Assembly: GCF_014836875.1 (NCBI RefSeq)
Contig: NZ_JACSQC010000004.1
Location: 186,001-250,000, forward strand
DNA from: Arthrobacter pullicola
GTDB lineage: Bacteria > Actinomycetota > Actinomycetes > Actinomycetales > Micrococcaceae
Length of the DNA: 64,000 bases
Direction: 5' to 3'
In this document: piece by piece, positions 44,354 through 51,539 of the stretch
How positions within the stretch are numbered: position 1 is the stretch's first letter
How the letters are laid out: every line of letters starts with the position of its first letter
The notes under the pieces: generated by a model
Databases searched by the model: none
The model's input: the letters and a program-made list of their open reading frames with translations, nothing else
What the model was told of the DNA's origin: nothing
Program-made: the position numbers and the translations under genes

Positions 44354-45202
44354 GTGAGAATCGATCTGCACACCCACTCCAACGTTTCAGACGGCACGGA
44401 ACCACCCGGCGCTGTTATGGCGGCAGCCAGTGCGGCCGGCCTGGACGCCGTTGCGCTGACGGACCACGACTCCACGGCCGGCTGGGCAGAAGCGGCGGAA
44501 GCTGCACGCGGACTGGGGCTGGTGTTCATTCCGGGCATGGAGGTTTCCTGCCGGACGGCAGACGGCATCAGCGTCCATCTGCTCTCCTATCTGCACGATC
44601 CGGCCCACCCCGGCCTCCGGGCGGAGATCGCGAAATCAAGATCAGCGCGGATAACCCGGGCCGAGCGCATGGTGGAACGGCTGGCGGAGGATTATCCGAT
44701 CAGCTGGCAGGACGTCCAGGAGCAGGTGGCCCCCGGGGCAACCATTGGCCGGCCGCACATCGCCGACGCGCTGGTCGCCGCCGGTGTGGTTCCCACCCGG
44801 TCCGCCGCTTTTGCGGGCATCCTGACGGCCCGCTCGCGCTACTTCGTGGCGCACTATGCGCCGGAACCGGCGCTGGCCGTGGAACTGATCCGCGCGGCCG
44901 GCGGGGTGCCGGTGTTTGCCCATCCCGAGGCATCTTCACGGGGCAGGGTGGTGGGGGAAAAGACGTACCTCGAGATGATCGACGCCGGCCTGGCCGGACT
45001 CGAAATCGACCACCGGGACAACCCGGAGCCGGGACGGGAGTACCTGCGGCGTCTGGCACACAGGCATTCCCTGCTGGTCACGGGGTCCAGCGACTATCAC
45101 GGCACCGGCAAACCCAACCGCCTGGGGGAGCACACCACCGACCCTGCCGCTTTGGAGGAGATCGCCGAGCTCGCCACGGGAACCGGCCTGGTGACGCCCT
45201 AG
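44354..45202 (+). CDS. PHP-domain phosphoesterase (3',5'-nucleoside bisphosphate phosphatase-like)
   Basis: A 282-residue metal-dependent phosphoesterase. The metal-binding motifs are RIDLHTHSNVSDG at the N terminus, LTDHDSTAGW, the Glu in FIPGMEVSC, the His in VFAHPEASSR and the SSDYHG near residue 250. Homologues of the YciV/TrpH group hydrolyse pAp or 5' ends of RNA. The GTG start is fixed by the hexamer upstream. It diverges from the aminopeptidase P gene. Confidence 0.88.
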   Translation: MRIDLHTHSNVSDGTEPPGAVMAAASAAGLDAVALTDHDSTAGWAEAAEAARGLGLVFIPGMEVSCRTADGISVHLLSYLHDPAHPGLRAEIAKSRSARITRAERMVERLAEDYPISWQDVQEQVAPGATIGRPHIADALVAAGVVPTRSAAFAGILTARSRYFVAHYAPEPALAVELIRAAGGVPVFAHPEASSRGRVVGEKTYLEMIDAGLAGLEIDHRDNPEPGREYLRRLAHRHSLLVTGSSDYHGTGKPNRLGEHTTDPAALEEIAELATGTGLVTP

Positions 45203-45698
45203 GAGGCTGCGTGCGGCGCGCGTCCTGCCCGGGTTCCGTCCGGCGCCCAGGACTCCGCAGTGCCCACCTAGCGCATTCCTGTGATTCTGCCAAAAAATGC
45301 ACTGGATCCTTCCGGGAAAGCGCATCTGCACACTTCGAAACAGAACTGTGACATTTCATTATTCATATCTGTGAATTGAAATATGTTAGGTTGTAGAAAG
45401 TCCGCGGACGCCATGGGGTGGCATTCGCGGAACGGAGACCTGTGCCCTGAAGCCACAGGGGCTCCTCGCGGCAGCGAACGGCTGCCGGTCGCGGTTTGAG
45501 TGAACTCACCGCTGTTTGGGCGGCGCCTGGAGTGCCGCTTCCCCGATGAGCAGGCGGCACCTTATGGGTTTATCTGCGGAGAAATACTTTTCCGCGCACT
45601 GTGCCTGCCATCTTTCGTAGGGCCCGCCGGAATGCGGTTCGTGGCCTTTTCGCATGGATGACCCGCGGCGCCTGACTGGCCGTGGAGGAGAGGAAAAT
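45203..45698 (+). promoter_or_regulatory. symporter control region: dyad, promoter and hairpin-rich leader
   Basis: This 496-bp gap has an A/T-rich part at 45340-45400 with the nested dyad 45354-45381 (arms TTTCA/TGAAA and ATTCA/TGAAT) and -10 candidates TATGTT (45382-45387) or TAGGTT (45387-45392). After it, six hairpins follow in 200 nt: 45401-45431, 45439-45459, 45469-45487, 45491-45512, 45532-45560 and 45576-45595. GGAGGAG at 45684-45690 is the ribosome-binding site. No known riboswitch consensus was recognised. Confidence 0.45.
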
Positions 45699-47381
45699 GT
45701 GGTTGACGACGGAGTGGAGTTTTATCAACTGGGGGCGTGGACAGTAGTTGCGCTGTTTGTCCTGTTTTATGGCGGGACATTCTTAATGTCGGCGTTCATT
45801 GGTAAAAAAAATGAAAATGCTGATGGTTATATGACCGCTGGAAACAAAATTGGTTTCGGCGTGTCGGCTGCCAGCATGACAGCCACCTGGATCTGGGCGT
45901 CCTCCATGTACGCCTCGGCAACCTCCGGATACACCTACGGCATCTCCGGCCCCATTCACTATGGTCTGTGGGGCGCCCTGATGATCCTGTTCATTTATCC
46001 GTTCGGGCGGCGTATCCGGAAAGTGGCGCCCAAGGCGCACACCTTGGCGGAGGTGATGCGGGCCAGGCACGGGAAGTCCAGCCAGCTGATGCTCGCTGGT
46101 TCCAACGTAGTGGGCAGCGTTATCTCACTGACCTCGAACTTCATTGCCGGTGGTGCATTGGTTGCGCTGCTGTCCCCGTTCAATTTCCAGCAGGGCATAG
46201 TCGCTGTGGCTGCCGGGGTGCTCCTTTATACGCTGTGGTCAGGTTTTAGAGCCTCCGTTCTGACCGATTTCACCCAGGTCGTCGCGATGCTCGGAGCTGT
46301 GGTCATCATTATTCCCGTGGTGTTCATTGCTGCCGGGGGACCGGGCATGTTTGAATCCGGTGCGGCCAACCTCACGGCGGAACAGTCAAACTTTTTCTCT
46401 TCCGAGGCCTTCCTGAATCAGGGTGCGCCCTATATTGCCGCCGTCCTGGCTTATGCGATCGGGAACCAGACCATTGCCCAGCGGCTGTTCGCGGTCCGGG
46501 AAGACCTCATCAAAAAGACATTCGTCACGGCCACCATCGGATACGGCGCCACGGTCATCGGGATCGGCATGCTGGGTGTGATGGCCCTGTACCTGGGCAT
46601 CAATCCTGCCGAAGGTGACCTGAACAACCTCATCCCGCAGATGGCCTCCACCTATCTGGGGCCGATCCTCCTGGGCGTTTTCTTCATCATGATCCTGGGG
46701 TCGCTGTCCTCCACCGCTGACTCGGACCTATCTGCACTCTCGGCCATCATGATGGCTGATGTCTACGGCCAGAACGTCGCCCGGAAGGGCAAAGCCAATC
46801 CCAAGACCATGCTGCTGATTGGCAGGATCTCCATGGTGGTGGCCACCGCCGCCGGGCTCTACTTTGCCAGCGGACGAATGAATATCCTGGACCTGCTGGT
46901 GTTCGTGGGGGCGCTCTGGGGAGCCCTGGTGTTCCCGGTGCTGGCCAGCTTCTACTGGAAGAAGGTCACCAACAAGGCCTTCACCGTTTCGGTCCTGGCA
47001 GCGCTGGCAGTATTCATTCCGGTCCGGTTCGGCTGGATCTCCATGGACGGAGCCACCGGCTACGTCTTCGACGCCATTTCCGTGGTGGGGATCGGAGTGG
47101 TCCTGGGCCTGATGGCCTTCGGCTTCTTCGGCCTCCGGCCGGCGCTGGGCGTTGGGGTGGCCGGCGCGGTTCTTTCCGCTCCGTTCGTTATGGGTTTCCT
47201 GCATGACTACGAGGTCCTGACCGGATCCCTGGTGGCCTACGCGGTCAGCACGGTGCTCTGTTACCTCATGTCCTTCCGCAATAAGGAAGAGTTCGATTTC
47301 GCGCTGATTCAGCAGCGGATCGGTGACTATGACCAGCGCTCCATGCAGCCGGCAGAAGCCGCTGCCGCAGCCCGGTCCTGA
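45699..47381 (+). CDS. sodium:solute symporter (SSS family)
   Basis: A 560-residue secondary transporter with 13-15 predicted helices. The N terminus has ADGYMTAGNKIGFGVSAASM, the family entry to helix 1, and ATWIWASSMYASATSGYTYG in helices 1-2; GNQTIAQRLFAVR and GSLSSTADSDLSALSAIMMA are the conserved segments of later helices, with the latter near the sodium site. The substrate is unknown; resemblance to urea/DUR3-like members is only an impression. GTG 45699 is chosen over ATG 45654 because GGAGGAG precedes it by 8 nt. Confidence 0.9.
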   Translation: MVDDGVEFYQLGAWTVVALFVLFYGGTFLMSAFIGKKNENADGYMTAGNKIGFGVSAASMTATWIWASSMYASATSGYTYGISGPIHYGLWGALMILFIYPFGRRIRKVAPKAHTLAEVMRARHGKSSQLMLAGSNVVGSVISLTSNFIAGGALVALLSPFNFQQGIVAVAAGVLLYTLWSGFRASVLTDFTQVVAMLGAVVIIIPVVFIAAGGPGMFESGAANLTAEQSNFFSSEAFLNQGAPYIAAVLAYAIGNQTIAQRLFAVREDLIKKTFVTATIGYGATVIGIGMLGVMALYLGINPAEGDLNNLIPQMASTYLGPILLGVFFIMILGSLSSTADSDLSALSAIMMADVYGQNVARKGKANPKTMLLIGRISMVVATAAGLYFASGRMNILDLLVFVGALWGALVFPVLASFYWKKVTNKAFTVSVLAALAVFIPVRFGWISMDGATGYVFDAISVVGIGVVLGLMAFGFFGLRPALGVGVAGAVLSAPFVMGFLHDYEVLTGSLVAYAVSTVLCYLMSFRNKEEFDFALIQQRIGDYDQRSMQPAEAAAAARS

Positions 47382-47425
47382 CCGGCCAACCGAGACCCGC
47401 ACCGTTTACAAGGAGTGAATCACCC

Positions 47426-47557
47426 ATGACAGTCTTCTGGCTTACCGTTTATGTCCTGATCTGGCCGGTCATTGTGGCCGGCACCCTGGCCGTCATCTGC
47501 CGCGGATTCTTCCGGGACTGGGCCGAAGCCCGCCGGGAGGGACGCCGCATAATCTAA
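47426..47557 (+). CDS. small single-helix transporter companion protein
   Basis: A 43-residue protein: one hydrophobic helix (FWLTVYVLIWPVIVAGTLAV) followed by a basic amphipathic tail ending RREGRRII. It lies 44 bp after the symporter, with AGGAG about 10 nt upstream of the ATG, and is followed by a strong terminator, so it is the second gene of the operon. It matches the pattern of proteins annotated as putative transporter small subunits; its biochemical role is not known. Confidence 0.8.
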   Translation: MTVFWLTVYVLIWPVIVAGTLAVICRGFFRDWAEARREGRRII

Positions 47558-47597
47558 GCCGGTGCCGCCCCACAGGGCGGAGGCTTGAACTGCGCGA

Positions 47598-47644
47598 AAA
47601 GGCGCCGCAGTGCCAGGAACACATCCTGGCACTGCGGCGCCTTT
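47598..47644. terminator. strong bidirectional terminator after the symporter operon
   Basis: A perfect 20-bp stem (47598-47617 with 47625-47644), 7-nt loop, AAA/TTT ends. Confidence 0.92.
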
Positions 47645-47667
47645 GGCACTGAATTCGCCGGGTCAGG

Positions 47668-48684
47668 CTAGCCGGCGTCGACGCTGTCCACGTCCACGTC
47701 CACGGTCAGCGCGGCCGCTGGACTCACAGCGGCCGAGGGGCCTGCGGCAGCAGCTTTTGGCTGCGGAGCGGGTTTGGCCCGGGCGCGGACGGGCCTGGGC
47801 TTCCTCACGGGCTTGGGCTTCACCGGAACGACGACGGCGGCAGCGTGCCCCAGCCTCTGCTCCATCACCTCGATCGCCTGCGGGTTGGCATCCACACAGA
47901 CGAATTTCCGGTTGAGCTTCGCGGCGACGGCACCCAGGGTTCCGGAACCTGCGAAAAAGTCCAGGACCCAGTCACCTTCCCGGCTGCTGGCGGCCACGGC
48001 ACGCCTGAGCAGACCTTCCGGTTTCTGCGTGGGGTAGCCGGTCTTCTCCCTGCCCGTGGGCGAAACGATGGTGTGCCACCAGACGTCCGTGGGCAGTTTC
48101 CCCAGCGCCACCTTTTCCGGAGTCACCAATCCGGGAGCCATGTAGGGCTCACGGTCGACTTCCGCGTTGTCGAAGTGGTACGTATTGGGGTTTTTGACGT
48201 AGACAAGGATGTTATCGTGCTTGGCCGGCCAGCGGCTCTTGGCCCGGCCGCCGTAGTCGTAGGCCCAGATGATTTCGTTCAGGAAGCAGTCGCGGCCGAA
48301 CAGGGCGTCCAGCATTACCTTCACATAGTGCACCTCGCGGTAATCCAGGTGCACGTACAGCGTGCCGTCGTCGGCAAGCAGGCGCCACGCTTCTGCCAGC
48401 CTCGGTTCAAGGAACGCCCAGTAGTCCTCGAAGGCGTCGTCGTAGCTGGACAGCAGGCCTTTGACCGTGGTGTAGCTGCGGCCCTTGAATCCGGTCCTGT
48501 CGCCGCTGCCGTCGACGCTGCGGACCATGGTGGTCTGCTGGCGCCGCTGTGCCCGGCCCGTATTGAACGGGGGGTCGACGTAGATCATGGTGAAGGCGCC
48601 GTCCGGCAAGGTCGGCAGGTAGTCCGCATTGTCTGCGTGGACCACCAGCGACCCGCCGTCCGGCGTCCAGGTAGTTGTGCTCAT
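47668..48684 (-). CDS. solitary site-specific DNA methyltransferase (beta class)
   Basis: SAM-dependent amino-methyltransferase acting on adenine N6 or cytosine N4. Catalytic motif IV is DPPF at residues 37-40, and SAM motif I is FAGSGT at 244-249; this order (IV before I) defines the beta class. The region between, about residues 120-200, probably holds target recognition. Residues about 280-338 form a basic then Ala/Pro/Val-rich tail. No restriction endonuclease gene lies nearby. It follows the DEAD-box helicase gene by 21 bp on the same strand and may be cotranscribed with it. Confidence 0.9.
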   Translation of the reverse strand: MSTTTWTPDGGSLVVHADNADYLPTLPDGAFTMIYVDPPFNTGRAQRRQQTTMVRSVDGSGDRTGFKGRSYTTVKGLLSSYDDAFEDYWAFLEPRLAEAWRLLADDGTLYVHLDYREVHYVKVMLDALFGRDCFLNEIIWAYDYGGRAKSRWPAKHDNILVYVKNPNTYHFDNAEVDREPYMAPGLVTPEKVALGKLPTDVWWHTIVSPTGREKTGYPTQKPEGLLRRAVAASSREGDWVLDFFAGSGTLGAVAAKLNRKFVCVDANPQAIEVMEQRLGHAAAVVVPVKPKPVRKPRPVRARAKPAPQPKAAAAGPSAAVSPAAALTVDVDVDSVDAG

Positions 48685-48705
48685 CCGTGCCGCAAAAGTC
48701 CCGCC

Positions 48706-50370
48706 CTATTCGGCTGCGGGAGCCTTGCTGACCACTTCGCCGTTGCGGCGGCGGGTGCGGCTGCGGTTGCGGCGCGGGCGGTCAGCCTTGGGCGCTTCGC
48801 TCCCGGTGGCCGGTGCTGCCTCTTCAGCTGCGGCGGGTGCCTTATCAGTGCTGCGGCGCCGGGCACCGTCGCGGGGAGCGCGTGTCCGGTCACCGCTGCG
48901 GCCGCCGTCGGAGCTGCGTCCGCCGCGGGAGCGGGAATCGGAGCCTGCATCAGAGCGGGCCGGGCGCCGTCCGCCGGACTTGCCGGTTTCACCCAGGTCT
49001 TCGAGCTTCTCAGCGTCGATTCCGGCCAGCACGCGCTTGTTGCGGGGCAGCCGGCCCTTGGTGCCTTCGGGGATATCAAGGTCGGTGTACAGGTGCGGAG
49101 AAGACGAGTAGGTCTCAACCGGCTCGGCCTGGTCCATGCCCAGGGCCTTGTTGATCAGGCCCCAGCGGGGGACATCGTCCCAGTCCACGAACGTGACCGC
49201 GGTGCCCTTGTTGCCGGCGCGGCCGGTACGGCCAACACGGTGCAGGTAGGTCTTTTCGTCTTCGGGGCACTGGTAGTTGATGACGTGGGTGACGTCATCA
49301 ACGTCGATGCCGCGGGCGGCGACGTCGGTGGCAACCAGGACGTCCACCTTCTCGTTGCGGAAGGCACGCATGGCCTGCTCGCGGGCGCCCTGTCCCAGAT
49401 CGCCGTGCATGGCGGCCACGGCGAACCCGCGGTCCACGAGCTCCTCGGACAGCTTCGCGGCGGTGCGCTTGGTCTTGGTGAAGATGATGGTCCGGCCGCG
49501 GCCCTTGGCCTGCAGGATCCGTGCCACAACTTCGCTCTTGTCGAGGTTGTGGGCACGGTAGACAACCTGGCGGATGTCCTTTTTCGTCAAGCCTTCGTCA
49601 TCCGGATCTGCTGCCCGGATGTGGGTGGGCTTGGTCATGTAGCGGCGGGCCATGGAAACGACGGCGCCGGGCATGGTGGCGGAGAAGAGCAGCGTCTGGC
49701 GTACGGCCGGGGTGGCAGCCATGAGGGTTTCGACGTCGGGCAGGAAGCCGAGATCCAGCATCTCGTCGGCCTCGTCGAGGACAACAATCCGCACGTTCTT
49801 CAGCGAGAGCTGCTTCTTGTTGTAGAGGTCGATCAGGCGGCCGGGGGTTCCGACGACGATTTCGACGCCGGCGGCCAGGGCCTCGATCTGAGGCTCGTAG
49901 GCACGTCCGCCGTAGATCGTGACGATGCGGGCGCCGCGGCGGCGGGCGGCGGTGGTGAGGTCACCTGCCACCTGCACGGCCAGTTCACGGGTCGGAACCA
50001 CGATCAGGGCCTGCGGGGCGCCGGGCACTGCGAGGTCCGCGTAGCCCTCATCAGCCGGGGCAATGACACGCTGCAGCGCGGGGATGCCGAAGCCCAGGGT
50101 CTTGCCCGTGCCGGTTTTGGCCTGGCCAATGATGTCGTGCCCGCCGAGTGCGACCGGAAGGGTCATCGACTGGATGGGGAAGGGATGGGTGATTCCGGCG
50201 TCAGCCAGGGACTCCACGATGTCTGCACGCACGCCGAAATCCGCGAACGTCAGTTCGGGGATTTCCGCAGCTGCTTCCGTGGTTGCCAGGGTCTCGGCTA
50301 CATCGAGTTCTTCGTTGCTGTCATCGGCGGTCAAATGTGCATCGCCGACCTGTGAAAGTTCAGTGTTCAA
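48706..50370 (-). CDS. DEAD-box RNA helicase
   Basis: ATP-dependent RNA helicase, 554 residues. Q-motif region FADFGVRADIVESL, motif I AKTGTGKT, Ia PTRELAVQ, DEAD box VLDEADEMLD, motif III SATMP, and motif VI HRVGRTGRAG are intact. The C-terminal 130 residues are Arg/Gly/Ser-rich, like RNA-binding tails of DeaD/RhlE proteins. The only upstream start in frame is TTG 50370, directly preceded by an in-frame TAA, and no Shine-Dalgarno is visible. In mycobacteria the homologue (rhlE) lies next to the ferritin-like gene, as here. Confidence 0.93.
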   Translation of the reverse strand: MNTELSQVGDAHLTADDSNEELDVAETLATTEAAAEIPELTFADFGVRADIVESLADAGITHPFPIQSMTLPVALGGHDIIGQAKTGTGKTLGFGIPALQRVIAPADEGYADLAVPGAPQALIVVPTRELAVQVAGDLTTAARRRGARIVTIYGGRAYEPQIEALAAGVEIVVGTPGRLIDLYNKKQLSLKNVRIVVLDEADEMLDLGFLPDVETLMAATPAVRQTLLFSATMPGAVVSMARRYMTKPTHIRAADPDDEGLTKKDIRQVVYRAHNLDKSEVVARILQAKGRGRTIIFTKTKRTAAKLSEELVDRGFAVAAMHGDLGQGAREQAMRAFRNEKVDVLVATDVAARGIDVDDVTHVINYQCPEDEKTYLHRVGRTGRAGNKGTAVTFVDWDDVPRWGLINKALGMDQAEPVETYSSSPHLYTDLDIPEGTKGRLPRNKRVLAGIDAEKLEDLGETGKSGGRRPARSDAGSDSRSRGGRSSDGGRSGDRTRAPRDGARRRSTDKAPAAAEEAAPATGSEAPKADRPRRNRSRTRRRNGEVVSKAPAAE

Positions 50371-50807
50371 TTACATACCGTTCAGTTAGGCATCGCTGCC
50401 GGCCGCGCTCGACGAGAGGGCGTAAAGCCCGTCCCGGAGCGGACGGCGCGCAGGTGATGCGTCCAGCGGAAGCCGATCGCGGGCTAACAACTGCTGGCCA
50501 CTCCAACTGCATTCGGCAAAGGCAGTGGCCGGGAAATATCAAGATCGCGTAGGTACTGCGGGTCTATAACCAGATTGGTGCATATATATACAACTACATA
50601 CAACTGGCTCTTCAAGATGATGGGAACGACCGGGCATCCATTTACTACCATCCCAGTCTACCCGGTATGGCCGCAGCGGGCCGCATTGAAGGCCGGCGGG
50701 CCTCCCACGCTCCGCGGCGTCCGGCGGCCCGCTCCCGGGAGGACGGAGATTGACTGGCCGGGAGTGCCGCGCGTCCGCAGGCCGGGGCGCACCGGTACGC
50801 TGGGCAT
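50371..50807. promoter_or_regulatory. 437-bp divergent region with A/T-rich helicase promoter candidate
   Basis: The stretch 50575-50610 (alternating TA and direct repeats of CATACAACT type) is the most A/T-rich of the area. On the minus strand TTGAAG (50615-50610) is followed after 17 nt by TGTATA (50592-50587), or after 19 nt by TATATA, giving a helicase leader of more than 200 nt. No gene is seen here. Confidence 0.4.
50796..50801 (+). promoter_or_regulatory. -10 element of a leaderless promoter for the ferritin-like gene
   Basis: TACGCT, 6 nt before ATG 50808. Confidence 0.55.
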
Positions 50808-51518
50808 ATGAGCGAGAACAAGCCACCTGCGGCCAGCGGACAGGGCTCCGCAGCCGTGACGTCACCGGCCTATCAGCAGTTCCTGACCGACCTGTTTGGT
50901 GTTATTGCCTATGGTGAGCTTTCCGCCTTCGAGCGGATGTCCTCTGACGCCCGGTTCTCACCCACTCTGCACGACAGGGCCACGCTGGGCCGGCTGGCCG
51001 TGCGGGAATATGCTCACTTCGAACGCGTGAGCAGGCATCTTGAGGGCCTGGGGGCTGACCCGGAAACGGCCATGGCACCCTTCCAGCAGTCAGTGGACGC
51101 CTTCCACGACCGCACACGGCCGGGGGACTGGTACGAGTCCCTCATGAAGTTCTACGTCACGGACGCCATCTCAGATGACTTCTATGCGGCTCTCGGTTCC
51201 CGGCTGGATCCGGAAAGCAGCGCCTTGATCTCCTCCCTGCATGGCAGCAGCGAAGCTCCGGGCGAAGTGCTCTTCGACCGCCTGCAGCGTTCCCTCAAAG
51301 ACGATCCGCGGCTTGCGTCCCGGCTTGCGCTCTGGGGCCGGCGGCTGGTGGGTGAAGCCCTGACCCAAGCCCAGCGGGTGGTGATCGAGCGGACTTTCCC
51401 CAAGGGGCTGGCCGATGCGCTCAGCGGCGAGGAGTACGACGCCCAGGTCCGGGACCTGTTCAGCCAACTCACCCGCAACCATTCCCGACGTATGTCCCTG
51501 CTGGGCCTGACCGCCTGA
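50808..51518 (+). CDS. ferritin-like-fold protein (MiaE-like, Rv3210c type)
   Basis: A 236-residue all-helical protein of the ferritin-like superfamily. Possible di-iron ligands are the Glu in YGELSAFERMSSDA, Glu and His in EYAHFERVSRHLEG, and later Glu residues in GEALTQAQRVVIERTF. Related proteins are annotated as tRNA 2-methylthio-N6-isopentenyladenosine hydroxylase-like, but activity here is not established. It starts the plus-strand unit opposite the helicase. Confidence 0.78.
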   Translation: MSENKPPAASGQGSAAVTSPAYQQFLTDLFGVIAYGELSAFERMSSDARFSPTLHDRATLGRLAVREYAHFERVSRHLEGLGADPETAMAPFQQSVDAFHDRTRPGDWYESLMKFYVTDAISDDFYAALGSRLDPESSALISSLHGSSEAPGEVLFDRLQRSLKDDPRLASRLALWGRRLVGEALTQAQRVVIERTFPKGLADALSGEEYDAQVRDLFSQLTRNHSRRMSLLGLTA

Positions 51519-51539
51519 GAGTACGCCGGGGGGGCACAT

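Noticed and set aside
45413-45499. 28-codon frame as a leader peptide of the symporter
   Set aside because: No ribosome-binding site, no run of one amino acid that would suggest attenuation; kept only as a possibility.
45401-45698. Guanidine, TPP, glycine or cobalamin riboswitch in the symporter leader
   Set aside because: None of the conserved core sequences of these classes was found in the hairpins.
47845-50355. 836-codon plus-strand frame across the methyltransferase and helicase genes
   Set aside because: It is antisense to two genes with intact catalytic motifs and has low-complexity Val/Gly/Asp composition typical of a shadow.
50575-50811. 78-codon plus-strand frame in the helicase/ferritin-like gap
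   Set aside because: It runs through the A/T-rich promoter patch into the start of the next gene and has no conserved features.
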